IMG/VR virus record: IMGVR_UViG_3300022701_000137
Span: 1-38,425 of that record
From: a virus
DNA: 38,425 nucleotides
Direction: 5' to 3' (one strand)
The position numbers and the translations under genes were made by a program. This document shows, one piece after another, positions 16,232 through 24,940 of this stretch. The stretch's first letter is position 1; each line of letters starts with the position of its first letter. Below the pieces are notes generated by a model. It worked only from the letters and a program-made list of their open reading frames with translations, had not been told where the DNA came from and made no database searches.

Positions 16232-17731
16232 ATGGCGTACGAGTGGGATCAAAAACATTCAAATTTCACCTTTTCGAATAATAACCGGACAGTAACCAAA
16301 ACTGACGGAAATTCCTTTGCGGCTAATTGCGTCATATCGGATTGGTCGAAAACGTCCGGGAAATGGTATTTTGAAATCAAGGCCGACGATGCCGGGAGCA
16401 ACTCTCGATGGGGCGTGTGCAAAGTCGCATCCGGGACCGACTACACAATAGATGATTATCCCGGTAAGGACGAATCGTGGGGGCTGTATTTTATTGGGTC
16501 CACAATGCGGGTTTACCATGACGCCCTGCTCGTTTCGACGCTGACCGATACGCATTCCTTGTCCGAAGATGACATAATCCAGATCGCACTGGACCTCGAA
16601 AACAATAAAATCTGGTGGGGGATTAATAATACATGGCTCGATAGTGGCGATCCTGCGGCCGGAACAAATGAACACATATCGGACGCAACGCTGGCAACAG
16701 AAATATCAGCGACGGCTCAAACCTACGCGATCGGAGAGGTTTTTACCTCTCAATTTAAAAATTCTGAGCTTACATATTCTCCACCGTCTGGATTTTCAGC
16801 ACCGGATCAGGTGGGGGAAACAACAGACGGGATCTCTGCCGAAATCGGCCTCTCAGATTCTGCCATCATTTATGGAGAAGCCGAATCTCCTGCTGGTTTG
16901 GGCCTTGGAGATGTGACCGGTGCCAACGTCGAGCAAACAATCGGTATCACCAATACGTTTGGATTAGATGATTCCTCGTTCGTTTTTGGATACCCGGACA
17001 GTCCCGGTGATGGGGTCGGCATAAACGACTCAATCGGATTAAATTTTGAGCGGAGATTCGGGGTCGCAAACACCATTGGGTATAGTGATTTATCTGATGC
17101 CTCGCGAGAAATTACAATCGGGTTTGAAGAAACCATTGGATTGTCTATCGTAAACGAGCAGCATAACCACACTGTTTGGTTGCTACAAAACAGTGATAAA
17201 TCTGTCTATCGGTTTTACGGCACATTGACCGGCGAGAATGATGGTCTGGCCGATTACGATCTGCCGGGGATGCGAAATTTTCAGTTTCGGTCCCGGTCTG
17301 GCGATGCGTCATATCTCTCTATCGTTCTTCCATATTCGGCGGCGGCGCTTTCGGCCATTTCTGCCCGACAAAACGGGCGGCTTATCGTTGAGATGGTGGC
17401 CATTGTGGGCGGCGTGGAATCTCTGCGGGAAACGCTCATTGAGACGGATTTTTATTCTGTGCGGTATGACCTTGGTAGCCTCAACCGCAGCATATCCGTT
17501 GTCGGGTATCGTACGCAAACCTATGGCGGCCAACGGGTGACGCTGGAAAACATCGTCACCGAAACGATGCTGGCCGACGGGCGGATGCAGTACCGGTGCG
17601 CCCGGCCGGATTGGTATCTCAAACCGGGCGACACGGCGGTGAATGGATCGGACGAAATCACGGTCGGAACGATCAATTGCATTATCGGGCCAACCAGGCA
17701 GTACATGGAAGTGCAAGAGGCGGATGCGTGA
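16232..17731 (+). CDS. SPRY-domain tail protein
   Basis: A 499-residue multidomain protein. Residues about 1-185 match a SPRY/B30.2-like fold (GKWYFEIKADDAGSNSRWGV, then WGLYFIGSTMRVYHD, then IIQIALDLENNKIWWGINNT). Residues 195-310 hold imperfect repeats of the form IGLSDS/GLGLGDV/IGITNTFGLDD. The C-terminal 190 residues (VWLLQNSDKSVYRFYGTLTG and the rest) resemble a tail-tip beta domain. Phage SPRY domains are generally binding modules, so host surface recognition is likely. Its stop overlaps the next ATG. Confidence 0.75.
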   Translation: MAYEWDQKHSNFTFSNNNRTVTKTDGNSFAANCVISDWSKTSGKWYFEIKADDAGSNSRWGVCKVASGTDYTIDDYPGKDESWGLYFIGSTMRVYHDALLVSTLTDTHSLSEDDIIQIALDLENNKIWWGINNTWLDSGDPAAGTNEHISDATLATEISATAQTYAIGEVFTSQFKNSELTYSPPSGFSAPDQVGETTDGISAEIGLSDSAIIYGEAESPAGLGLGDVTGANVEQTIGITNTFGLDDSSFVFGYPDSPGDGVGINDSIGLNFERRFGVANTIGYSDLSDASREITIGFEETIGLSIVNEQHNHTVWLLQNSDKSVYRFYGTLTGENDGLADYDLPGMRNFQFRSRSGDASYLSIVLPYSAAALSAISARQNGRLIVEMVAIVGGVESLRETLIETDFYSVRYDLGSLNRSISVVGYRTQTYGGQRVTLENIVTETMLADGRMQYRCARPDWYLKPGDTAVNGSDEITVGTINCIIGPTRQYMEVQEADA

Positions 17732-19539
17732 TGGGCAAAGCAACCATCATAAACGAAACCGGCAGCGGGCTTTATACGGTTCAGGTCAATCATGATTTGG
17801 ACCGGACGCAGGCCATGCTCGCACGTCTGGACGCCATGATATCAGCCGTTGATGCGCGGATCGCCGCAGAGACCGACACTGCCGTTTTGGCCCGGCTAAA
17901 CGCCAGAAAAGGTGCGCTTGAAAAACAGCGAGAGCGAGTTCGGGTGGCCTTGAACAAAGATTATACGACAAGCGCATGGTGCGCGGATCTCACCGAAGGG
18001 TTGTCCGGAGAAATCGGCACGATTGAACCGGCGGCAGAGCTGAAAAACGGCATTAACCTCCGGCCAGGCTTCGCCGGGGATTCGGCCCATAGTCCGACTC
18101 GGGACGGCCAAGCAACGCCCATGCTGTCATTGCCTGTGGCCGACGCCATGAGAAATTTTGCGATCATGCCGGCCATACAAAAATGGCGACCGACATATAG
18201 ATATGGCACGGTTTCGAATTTAGACCAAAACACCGACACCTGCACCGTGACGCTGGAAGCGGTTGCCTCATCGATGCAGAATCTTGATGTCAATCGTAGG
18301 ACAGTGCTGAATGATGTCGAAATTGATTATATGAGCTGCAATTCTGCGGCGTTCGAAAATGGGGATGACGTGATCGTCGAATATCGACCCTATGACGATG
18401 AGGGCGAAACTAAAGGCCAGCCGTATGTTATCGGGTTTAAAGACAACCCAAGGGCCTGTGGGTGGAATCTTAAAATCAACACTATCAACGGGATTGATTT
18501 TTCCGGGCATACAAACAATGAATATTATTTACGGATCATTCAGCCAATTGAAACACAGATTACTCACTATGCGAAAGGAACGTATACCGAGGATTTTACC
18601 GTTGTCGGGGATGAGCAAAAAATTGATTCCGTTGGATATGCTCATGTTGATCCGGTTTCTGACGTTTCGATAGACAATGATCAACCGATATATGTTCAGA
18701 TCCGAAATCCGCAGCTATGGACGTATTGGACAACGGATTATAGAGGTAGTATCCCTGATCACGGAGTTGTGTTTCCATCCGGAGCCCAATGGGACTCATT
18801 GCCATCTGGGGATTTGGGTGATTATGATTATTTGCTGGACAGTGTTCCGTGGGTCACAGTTTCCGAAGTCGACCTGCAGTCCGTAGAAACTTCTACAATC
18901 ACCGACGCAGAATTGAACGAGTATAGCGGTTTTTTGGTCAATCCGACCGGAATTAAATTGCTGAAGGCAACTTATGAAAAATGGAATTACAACGATATCG
19001 TTTGCGACTTTTGTGCGTATGCCTGGCCATTAGATGCAAGTGTGCACGCAGAATATGATGAAGCCATCGTCAAAAATGTAGATATAAGCAAAAAGCCTAA
19101 CGGAGAGCTTCAAGATTCGTTCAATTACGAACCTCTGTATGATGTTACTGTTGCAGAATGCGGATGTTCTCCCCTTATATCGGCGTACTGCGAGGCGGCA
19201 AACGCATATGGAATGGCGAGAAAATTTATTTCCTACACCGGCGGAGGACAGTCTGGGGACTCGGGCTATACTTTTCCTTGGCAAAGGACGGTTGGGAGCC
19301 CGGCAATATTGGCAAGCCGGTTGGGACTCGACCTTTCTCCGTTCGATCCGTCATGGCGCGGGGTTGATGCTACATGGGATTATGGGTCATTTTACATTTT
19401 CACCGAAAGAGTCGGAACGTATCCAGATTACTGTGATGAGGGCGAAGGCGCCGGCATAGGTTACCCTAATATTTACACATGGGAACGTGGCAAAGACATG
19501 AACTGGGTAGCGGTCGATTTATCGTCTGAGTATTTATAA
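17731..19539 (+). CDS. Large tail-tip structural protein
   Basis: A 602-residue protein whose ATG overlaps the previous stop (TGATG); the reading frame is open 45 codons farther upstream, but the coupled start is preferred. Residues about 30-75 form a coiled coil (ARLDAMISAVDARIAAETDT). Residues about 145-240 look like a beta-barrel domain (YRYGTVSNLDQNTDTCTVTL, VIVEYRPYDDEGETKGQPYV). The remainder is beta-rich with paired cysteines (DFCAYAW, ECGCSP). It belongs to the baseplate or tail-tip block but no named family is recognised. Confidence 0.7.
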   Translation: MGKATIINETGSGLYTVQVNHDLDRTQAMLARLDAMISAVDARIAAETDTAVLARLNARKGALEKQRERVRVALNKDYTTSAWCADLTEGLSGEIGTIEPAAELKNGINLRPGFAGDSAHSPTRDGQATPMLSLPVADAMRNFAIMPAIQKWRPTYRYGTVSNLDQNTDTCTVTLEAVASSMQNLDVNRRTVLNDVEIDYMSCNSAAFENGDDVIVEYRPYDDEGETKGQPYVIGFKDNPRACGWNLKINTINGIDFSGHTNNEYYLRIIQPIETQITHYAKGTYTEDFTVVGDEQKIDSVGYAHVDPVSDVSIDNDQPIYVQIRNPQLWTYWTTDYRGSIPDHGVVFPSGAQWDSLPSGDLGDYDYLLDSVPWVTVSEVDLQSVETSTITDAELNEYSGFLVNPTGIKLLKATYEKWNYNDIVCDFCAYAWPLDASVHAEYDEAIVKNVDISKKPNGELQDSFNYEPLYDVTVAECGCSPLISAYCEAANAYGMARKFISYTGGGQSGDSGYTFPWQRTVGSPAILASRLGLDLSPFDPSWRGVDATWDYGSFYIFTERVGTYPDYCDEGEGAGIGYPNIYTWERGKDMNWVAVDLSSEYL

Positions 19540-19560
19540 ATATTTATGTAAAAATTAATA

Positions 19561-19937
19561 TGCCAGGAAGATTTAACCATTAACAGCAAGAGGACAATAT
19601 TATGGCTGATGATAGCAGTGAGATCGTAAAAGAGCAGTCCGAATCCGTAGCCGCGTCCAACCTCAAGACCCTTGGGGATGGACCTGCATTCTATACCAAC
19701 ATGGCCTTCGCCAATGCCGTCGCGCATCAAAACGCGCTGCAGCAAATCCAGGCTGCAATAGTCGGCAAGGTGGCCGAAAGCATTATCAACGTCAGCCCCG
19801 CCGAGGGTGGAGCCGATGCCGCAGCCTTGGGACAATTGGCCAAGATGCTACAGATGACTCCACCTCCGACCAATATTCCGACCCAGGGTCAGTAAAATGA
19901 TAATTACCAGCTATTGCTCTATTAAGTCTTCCTGGCA
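19561..19937. repeat. 11-bp inverted repeat flanking a small gene
   Basis: TGCCAGGAAGA (19561-19571) recurs exactly in inverted orientation as TCTTCCTGGCA (19927-19937). The two copies bracket the RebB-like gene at 19602-19895. No transposase is present. The layout may be a remnant of insertion or a pair of recombination points used to acquire this gene. Confidence 0.5.
19602..19895 (+). CDS. RebB-like (R-body family) small protein
   Basis: A 97-residue Ala/Gln/Asn-rich helical protein. The block NLKTLGDGPAFYTNMAFANA then VAHQNALQQIQAAIVGKVAE has the GDAPA...AHxNAxxAQQQ-style pattern of the RebB R-body family. R-bodies are coiled protein ribbons first known from Caedibacter phage-like elements. 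The match is from memory and partial: typical RebB proteins repeat the AQQQ motif more clearly. It has a good ribosome site (AGAGGAC) and is flanked by inverted repeats, which suggests acquisition as a unit. Confidence 0.4.
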   Translation: MADDSSEIVKEQSESVAASNLKTLGDGPAFYTNMAFANAVAHQNALQQIQAAIVGKVAESIINVSPAEGGADAAALGQLAKMLQMTPPPTNIPTQGQ

Positions 19938-19960
19938 CTTGACGGGTAATAGCTGGTAAT
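19903..19960. terminator. 13-bp perfect inverted repeat after the RebB-like gene
   Basis: ATTACCAGCTATT (19903-19915) pairs perfectly with AATAGCTGGTAAT (19948-19960) around a 32-nt loop that contains the right flanking repeat TCTTCCTGGCA. The stem is followed by ATTTAT rather than a T run. It could be a transcript-end hairpin or the secondary-structure end of a mobile element. Confidence 0.5.
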
Positions 19961-19987
19961 ATTTATCAGTAAAAAATGGACAATTAA

Positions 19988-20245
19988 ATGGGAGTAACCC
20001 TTGAACCGATTACAAAGATTATACGTGGCGGACCAGGACATGAGAAATTTGGTGATCCCTATGCCTGGTCCGCTACGCTTTGTATCGACGGAGATTCAGT
20101 GCATATTAAGGGACTGTCGGGACGGTTTACACTGGCTGATGCCAGGGAAGTGCAACGGGTGCTGAAAGATGCTGGCTATTTACTGGGGTCCTGGGAACGG
20201 ATAAAAAATGGTAAGGTTTGTTATTTTGAAAGAGAGATAAAATAA
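19988..20245 (+). CDS. Hypothetical phage protein
   Basis: An 85-residue globular protein (ITKIIRGGPGHEKFGDPYAW, SVHIKGLSGRFTLADAREVQ, RVLKDAGYLLGSWERIKNGK). This arrangement of a short beta sheet with one helix occurs in small phage hypothetical proteins near the tail fibre genes. No function can be assigned. It is spaced 9 bp from the next gene. Confidence 0.65.
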   Translation: MGVTLEPITKIIRGGPGHEKFGDPYAWSATLCIDGDSVHIKGLSGRFTLADAREVQRVLKDAGYLLGSWERIKNGKVCYFEREIK

Positions 20246-20254
20246 GGAGAAAAC

Positions 20255-20551
20255 ATGGCTTACACTGCTGTTGTCGAAAAGAAATCTGTTAATAAAATTA
20301 GCGATAATATCTACTCTGTTTCCGTTGAGTTGACGGTCAACGACGGTCAAGACGATGTTTTCTCAACTACAGCATCGGCAAAATATAATAGCAACACAGC
20401 AAACATGGACGACATTAAATCTGCTCTTACCGCTGACATAAAAGACAAATGGGATAAGTGGGCGGCAGAAAACAATATTTACACAGCAAGCGCCTTTAAC
20501 ACAATGGTCGGAGAAATCCAGACACAGGCAAATAACTATATTAATCAGTAG
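20255..20551 (+). CDS. Hypothetical phage protein
   Basis: A 98-residue protein with ribosome site AAGGAG. It has an N-terminal beta hairpin (NIYSVSVELTVNDGQDDVFS) and a C-terminal helix (IKSALTADIKDKWDKWAAEN). This is a recurrent layout for small tail-fibre-adjacent proteins. No motif permits a functional call. Confidence 0.65.
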   Translation: MAYTAVVEKKSVNKISDNIYSVSVELTVNDGQDDVFSTTASAKYNSNTANMDDIKSALTADIKDKWDKWAAENNIYTASAFNTMVGEIQTQANNYINQ

Positions 20552-20560
20552 AGGTAAGTC

Positions 20561-20974
20561 ATGGCTCTTGGAATGACAGTAGTAAACGGGACAGTAATCG
20601 AATCTTCTGAAAGTGTTGCTACGGCGTCGATTGAATGGGCCAGCGATACAGGTGGAACAGTTATTAATGCTGGATCTGGGGAATGGTTTCAAGTCGTCAA
20701 TATCCAGGTTTCGGTTACGTTCCATGCGTCAGCTACAGGTGATTGCCTTGTTCATGTTCGGAAATCCTCGGACGGAGGCACCACAGAAGATACCGAAGAT
20801 GAAGGTACTTATCTTGGGACGGTGCCTGTGTCTGCTGGCAACACCGTAACGAAATCATGGGATGTTTACGACTTCGATTATCTCGACGTTGCACTTGAGA
20901 ATGAGGATGCCGCTCAAACTGCTACGTGGTCTGCGAAATACGCTGGTGTTAAAATCACTGGGATGGACACCTAA
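20561..20974 (+). CDS. Hypothetical beta-rich tail accessory protein
   Basis: A 137-residue protein with an even beta-strand pattern (WFQVVNIQVSVTFHASATGD, CLVHVRKSSDGGTTEDTEDE, DVYDFDYLDVALENEDAAQT). It resembles small jelly-roll or C2-like phage proteins that attach to fibres. Its stop shares a base with the next start (TAATG), implying coupled translation with the large fibre protein. Function is inferred from position only. Confidence 0.65.
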   Translation: MALGMTVVNGTVIESSESVATASIEWASDTGGTVINAGSGEWFQVVNIQVSVTFHASATGDCLVHVRKSSDGGTTEDTEDEGTYLGTVPVSAGNTVTKSWDVYDFDYLDVALENEDAAQTATWSAKYAGVKITGMDT

Positions 20975-22656
20975 TGCCATTGATCGTCGGTAGATACTAC
21001 CGGGGCAAGCCCGGACAGAAACCCCGTCAATGGGGGCCGGTGAGTAGTGTCTGTTCGGGGGTGCAGAATTACTGTGAGAATGTGCTGGGCGTCGAGTCAC
21101 CAGCTATGCTATTGCCTGTGTGGAAAGGGGCTGGTCTTCCATATAATTATGGCTCAAATCCTCAGCAAATCGATCCCAACGGAATACTCACATCAACCAC
21201 AGGTATGGTGTGGACCAGCCAGGGTATTCGCTCAACAATAAATGGCACAGTCGTTGAATTTGAATTTCCAACAGGTTTTGAGGTGCGGGAGAATATTGCT
21301 CCTGCAACGCTATGGGCAGAGTTGGATTTGCAGGTGCGTGGTGATGCAGATCCTGTACAACTGGGACTTAATAGTAGAGCATCCAACCGTTCATACGCAT
21401 TAGCTCAATCAAACTCTGCTGATTATAGATTCAATGTTTCGTGGCACCGTGTTACATCTGGATGGCAGACATACGGCTCCAATGTAAAATCAATGATCAT
21501 CACTAGTCTGGCAGTGGATGATCATTATATCTATTGCGACGGCAATGAGTGGCTCACCGATGCAACAGATACCAGTTATGCGCTTGACTATGATTACAAA
21601 TATTTTCAACTGATGGGGACAGATGACGGACCCTGGGGCATCAAAATTGCGGGTTGGTGGAATTGTGGTTTAACAGCCGATCAATCAGCACGATTGTCAG
21701 ACGACCCCTACGGCATGATTCAGCCATATGCGCCGACTATCTACAGTTTTCCGTCGGCATCTGCGGGTGGGACGACCTACCAGACTACTGCATCCGACGG
21801 ATTCGATATGGGCGAATCCCTGGCCCGCATTGCCACATTGCAAGGCGCGGCGAGCGACGGACTAAACGCTGGGGAATCGATCGGCAAAACCGCACAGATG
21901 CTGGCGGCGTCGGTGGACGGCGCCCAATTATCGGACATCGGCGCCCGGATCGCAACGCTGCTCGGTTCGGCCAGCGACGGGGCTGTCCTATCCGACACTG
22001 GGATTGCGGATGTCGGGCTATTTATCACTGCCACGGACGGCGTTTCCATCGGGGATCAATCCTCTGCCAACGCTCAATTGAAATCTGCCACCATAGACGG
22101 CGTGAGCCTCGGCGACAGCATCGCCGTTGCCGCTGCGCTGGTTGCCCTGGCCGTTGATGGCGCTGATCTATCGGATGCGGCAGCTGCAGATACTGAGGGG
22201 ATTTTTGAGAAAACCGTAACCGATGGAATTTCCATGTCCGAAAATGTGGCAAGCCGTGCGGGTTTTCTCTCTGCTGTAGCGGATGCGTTCGATCTGTCGG
22301 ACACCGCACTGACCGTGTTGTCGATGATCGTCACCGCCGAGGATGGGATCTCACTTTCGGACCTGGCGGCGGTCGTTTCCGGGTTGATCAGCGTAACCGC
22401 CTTGGATGAATTCACGGTTTCGGATTCCGGGGCCGTTCGGGCGGATTTCACAGTTACAACTTCAGACGGGGCGACATTCGCAGATGCCGTCAGCGCCGTG
22501 ATGACGTTGACGGCCTTGGCAACAGATGCTTTCAACCTTGGAGATGCAGCGATTCATATTTTGGCCCAGGGGGTTGTGTCGGTTTCCTTTTCTCTCAAAA
22601 AAGCACAAATCAATTTTACCATAAAATCATCAAGGGTTACATTTACGTCTCATTAA
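20974..22656 (+). CDS. Tail fibre-like protein with lectin-like head and degenerate repeats
   Basis: A 560-residue protein. Residues about 60-240 have a concanavalin/laminin-G-like composition (TLWAELDLQVRGDADPVQLG, HYIYCDGNEWLTDATDT), which suggests a carbohydrate-binding domain. Residues about 265-520 contain roughly twelve 20-24 residue repeats of the form ASDG-x-x-(L/M)-(G/S)-(E/D)-x. The last 40 residues (VSVSFSLKKAQINFTIKSSR) form a short cap. Similar repeat phrases occur in the SPRY protein at 16232. It is probably a tail fibre or receptor-binding protein. Confidence 0.65.
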   Translation: MPLIVGRYYRGKPGQKPRQWGPVSSVCSGVQNYCENVLGVESPAMLLPVWKGAGLPYNYGSNPQQIDPNGILTSTTGMVWTSQGIRSTINGTVVEFEFPTGFEVRENIAPATLWAELDLQVRGDADPVQLGLNSRASNRSYALAQSNSADYRFNVSWHRVTSGWQTYGSNVKSMIITSLAVDDHYIYCDGNEWLTDATDTSYALDYDYKYFQLMGTDDGPWGIKIAGWWNCGLTADQSARLSDDPYGMIQPYAPTIYSFPSASAGGTTYQTTASDGFDMGESLARIATLQGAASDGLNAGESIGKTAQMLAASVDGAQLSDIGARIATLLGSASDGAVLSDTGIADVGLFITATDGVSIGDQSSANAQLKSATIDGVSLGDSIAVAAALVALAVDGADLSDAAAADTEGIFEKTVTDGISMSENVASRAGFLSAVADAFDLSDTALTVLSMIVTAEDGISLSDLAAVVSGLISVTALDEFTVSDSGAVRADFTVTTSDGATFADAVSAVMTLTALATDAFNLGDAAIHILAQGVVSVSFSLKKAQINFTIKSSRVTFTSH

Positions 22657-22671
22657 AAAAGGAGATTTTTC

Positions 22672-23193
22672 ATGGAAAAAGCAAAAATAAAAATTGGCGG
22701 GCATTTCGACGTTGTTTGTAAAGGGCCTGACGGCCAGGAGAAATGGCGCGAAAATACCCACAATCTTTTCACAAACGAAGGGCTTGACAATTTGCTGAAC
22801 GTCTATTTCCACGGCGCCACCCAGCTTACCACGTGGTACGTGGCTCTTTTCGAGAACGATCACACGGTTGCAGCGGGCAACACCTATGCAACGCCCGGAT
22901 TCACTGAGTGCACGGCATACGATGAGGCGACCCGGCAGGAATATGAGGAGGCTGCGGCCAGTTCTCAGAGCATCACGAACAGCGCGAACAAAGCCACGTT
23001 CACGATGAGCGCCACCAAAACAATTTACGGTGCGGCGCTGGTAGGTGGGGGAACGGCAGCAACGACCAAAGGCAACACAGCCGGCGGAGGGGTCCTGGCG
23101 TGTGCCGCTCAGTTTTCCTCATCCCGTGGAGTTGAGGATGACGACACGCTGGAAGTCACCTATACCGTTTCGGCCGCTGACGACGGGAGCTAA
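22672..23193 (+). CDS. Tail accessory protein, paralogue of the 15706 gene
   Basis: A 173-residue protein with ribosome site AAAGGAG. Its central module is homologous to the gene at 15706 (TWYVALFENDHTVAAGNTYA, SSQSITNSANKATFTM, YGAALVGGG). The N-terminus (KIKIGGHFDVVCKGPDGQEK, ENTHNLFTNEGLDNLLNVYF) matches the common form of this family better than the upstream paralogue. Two divergent copies in one genome suggest an old duplication rather than assembly error. Confidence 0.7.
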   Translation: MEKAKIKIGGHFDVVCKGPDGQEKWRENTHNLFTNEGLDNLLNVYFHGATQLTTWYVALFENDHTVAAGNTYATPGFTECTAYDEATRQEYEEAAASSQSITNSANKATFTMSATKTIYGAALVGGGTAATTKGNTAGGGVLACAAQFSSSRGVEDDDTLEVTYTVSAADDGS

Positions 23194-23196
23194 ATT

Positions 23197-23538
23197 ATGC
23201 CAGTCACAGTAGCAACTCCGGCAAATGAAAAGAGCACTTTGGTGATCACTGCCAGTTTCACCGATGAGGCTGGCAGTGCCGTCACTCCGGACTCGATTGC
23301 CTGGACACTGACGAACGACGGCGGTCGGAACATCATCAATAGACGTGAGGATGTTTCGGCAACGCCGGCATCGTCGGTGAATATCGTGCTATCCGGTGAC
23401 GACCTGGCGCTCTCGAATGACGCGGACGCCACCAGGCGGTTGACCATCGAGGCAACCTACACATCAACGTATGGCTCTGGATTGCCGCTTAAAGAGTCCG
23501 TCAGTTTCACCGTAAGCAACATCAATGCGGTGACATAA
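23197..23538 (+). CDS. Ig-like beta-sandwich hypothetical protein
   Basis: A 113-residue protein with the strand pattern of an immunoglobulin-like domain (KSTLVITASFTDEAGSAVTP, SIAWTLTNDGG, LTIEATYTSTYGSGLPLKES). It begins 3 bp after the preceding stop. Ig-like accessory domains are common in tail decoration proteins. No specific family is claimed. Confidence 0.65.
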   Translation: MPVTVATPANEKSTLVITASFTDEAGSAVTPDSIAWTLTNDGGRNIINRREDVSATPASSVNIVLSGDDLALSNDADATRRLTIEATYTSTYGSGLPLKESVSFTVSNINAVT

Positions 23539-23553
23539 AAAGGAGTTTTTCTC

Positions 23554-24042
23554 ATGAAAAAAAATGCGATTGCGATTGCAATACTGTTGATTTTTATCCT
23601 GCCGACGATGGCCTTGGCTGCGGGTGCGGTTTGCACGTTTTCCGATCCGGTTTATTACGGTCAACTCAAATGCGTGATTTCGGTTACATGCACGGCTGAT
23701 GATACAAATCATTTGTTTCCCGACACCGCATGGGATTCTGACCTGATTGAGGACTTGCAAGATGGGGATTGGTATTTAACATCATTTAAGACGTTTCCAG
23801 GTGCAACACCTCCGACCGATGCAACAGACCTTTCTCTTGAGGATTCTGACGGTCTGAATGTATTGGGTGCCAGCGGCACGGATGCGCTTGACGCCACATC
23901 GACCTTAGAAAAATTCGTTGAAAATTCGGATTCCGTAACCCGTCCATGGCCTATTTTAAATGGAGTGACACAAAAAATAACTAATAATTCTGTTGATTCT
24001 GCGATTGTGACCATTGACTATATCTTTGAGCGCGGGAAATAG
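23554..24042 (+). CDS. Predicted exported protein of unknown function
   Basis: A 162-residue protein with a clear signal peptide: KK at the N-terminus, a hydrophobic core (IAIAILLIFILPTMA) and a likely cleavage site near residue 22 (ALA-AG). The mature part has three cysteines (AVCTF, LKCVI, VTCTA) and a beta-rich remainder. Ribosome site AAAGGAG precedes it. An exported phage protein among tail and lysis genes could act on the cell envelope or in superinfection control, but nothing identifies it. Confidence 0.65.
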   Translation: MKKNAIAIAILLIFILPTMALAAGAVCTFSDPVYYGQLKCVISVTCTADDTNHLFPDTAWDSDLIEDLQDGDWYLTSFKTFPGATPPTDATDLSLEDSDGLNVLGASGTDALDATSTLEKFVENSDSVTRPWPILNGVTQKITNNSVDSAIVTIDYIFERGK

Positions 24043-24109
24043 AAGAGGTGACATATGGAAATGCTGACGTTGATGCCAGCAACTTTGTCGTTGTAGCAAG
24101 GGAGAATGT

Positions 24110-24469
24110 ATGCCGACTGAGAACTTTCATTGTGTTGATCACGGGGAATGCAAAAACAGAATCGCAACGCTGGAGAAAAAAACGGATACTACTTGCCATG
24201 GTATAAAAACAGCTCATAAAGAAGTTGAACAACGAGTGAGGACGACAACATTTCAATGGGTGATCGGGTCTATTTGCGCGGTGATAATTATCGCATTTGG
24301 CGTTCAATGGAGCATTTTGCTTGAGATCGGACGGGGTGTATCAGCGATGGACAAACAAATCGGTGTTTTGAGTGTAAAAGTAGAAGGGCTAAAAGAGAAA
24401 GTCAAAGAGAATAGATACTCTCAAATGCCTGATCGATGGAGCAACCATAATGATGAGGGGGATAATTAG
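24110..24469 (+). CDS. Membrane-anchored coiled-coil protein of the lysis region
   Basis: A 119-residue protein with one transmembrane helix (WVIGSICAVIIIAFGVQWSI, about residues 57-76) followed by a coiled coil (LSVKVEGLKEKVKENR). The N-terminal part has CVDHGECKNRIATLEKK and KTAHKEVEQRV. This layout is typical of holin-associated or XhlA-like haemolysin proteins in phages. It directly precedes the holin candidate, which supports a lysis-related role. Confidence 0.6.
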   Translation: MPTENFHCVDHGECKNRIATLEKKTDTTCHGIKTAHKEVEQRVRTTTFQWVIGSICAVIIIAFGVQWSILLEIGRGVSAMDKQIGVLSVKVEGLKEKVKENRYSQMPDRWSNHNDEGDN

Positions 24470-24491
24470 CCCAAATGTAAAGGAGATTTTT

Positions 24492-24725
24492 ATGATTCAA
24501 ATTTTGAAAGATTTTTTCAGCCAGAATGTTCGACGAATGTTTTGGATGATGGTTTTGTGTGTCCTCGTTGGAATCATGTTCTGGGCAGGACAAGCAGAAA
24601 AAGCTATCGATTGGATTGTCGCCTTGGCTGCGGTAGCATTGACACAAATCCGGTCGAACAATGCCAACCCTGAATTGACTCCACGTGATCCTATCCCAAA
24701 AAAAGATACTACCGGCAATGGTTAA
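24492..24725 (+). CDS. Holin candidate, small membrane protein
   Basis: A 77-residue protein starting at ATG 24492 behind AAAGGAG. A strongly hydrophobic stretch (MFWMMVLCVLVGIMFWAGQA) is followed by a second apolar segment (DWIVALAAVALTQI) and a polar tail. Two closely spaced helices and a charged tail fit class II holins. It is the last rightward late gene. No endolysin accompanies it, so the call rests on topology and position. Confidence 0.5.
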   Translation: MIQILKDFFSQNVRRMFWMMVLCVLVGIMFWAGQAEKAIDWIVALAAVALTQIRSNNANPELTPRDPIPKKDTTGNG

Positions 24726-24940
24726 TAACAGATCATTTTAGGCCTTCGAGGCGGCCTTTTCTTCCCCCAGTCCGAGTATTTACTACACCGCCCGCCGGGG
24801 TCGGTGATCACCTTGCCACCGTGAGCCCGGCAGGCGCTTTTGAACCCGCTGGACGGCAACCAGTAACGATGGCAGCACGTCCAGCAACATTCTTGTTTAA
24901 AATCCACCTGCGAACGGGTCCCTTCCTCCCTTGTCTCCAT
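24722..24940 (-). CDS. Cysteine-rich small protein, putative zinc-binding
   Basis: A 72-residue protein with the pattern CCWTCCHRYW...SACRAHG...GRCSKYSDW, consistent with a small zinc ribbon. It overlaps the RecT-like gene end by 44 bp. An in-frame GTG (VDFKQECCWTCC) preceded by GGGAGGAAGG is an alternative start. Its stop interlocks with the stop of the convergent holin candidate. Cysteine and tryptophan spacing argue for a real gene; its partner is unknown. Confidence 0.6.
   Translation of the reverse strand: METREEGTRSQVDFKQECCWTCCHRYWLPSSGFKSACRAHGGKVITDPGGRCSKYSDWGKKRPPRRPKMICY
24740..24761 (+). terminator. Terminator at the junction of convergent operons
   Basis: AGGCC (24740-24744) pairs with GGCCT (24753-24757) followed by TTTTC. 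It lies just past the holin candidate and inside the 3' end of the convergent Cys-rich gene. It would end the rightward late transcript. Confidence 0.45.

Noticed and set aside
20974-22656. Diversity-generating retroelement target in the fibre gene
   Set aside because: No reverse transcriptase or template repeat is visible in the window.
24055-24096. 13-codon ORF after the exported protein
   Set aside because: It has an acceptable ribosome site but is too short and featureless to support.
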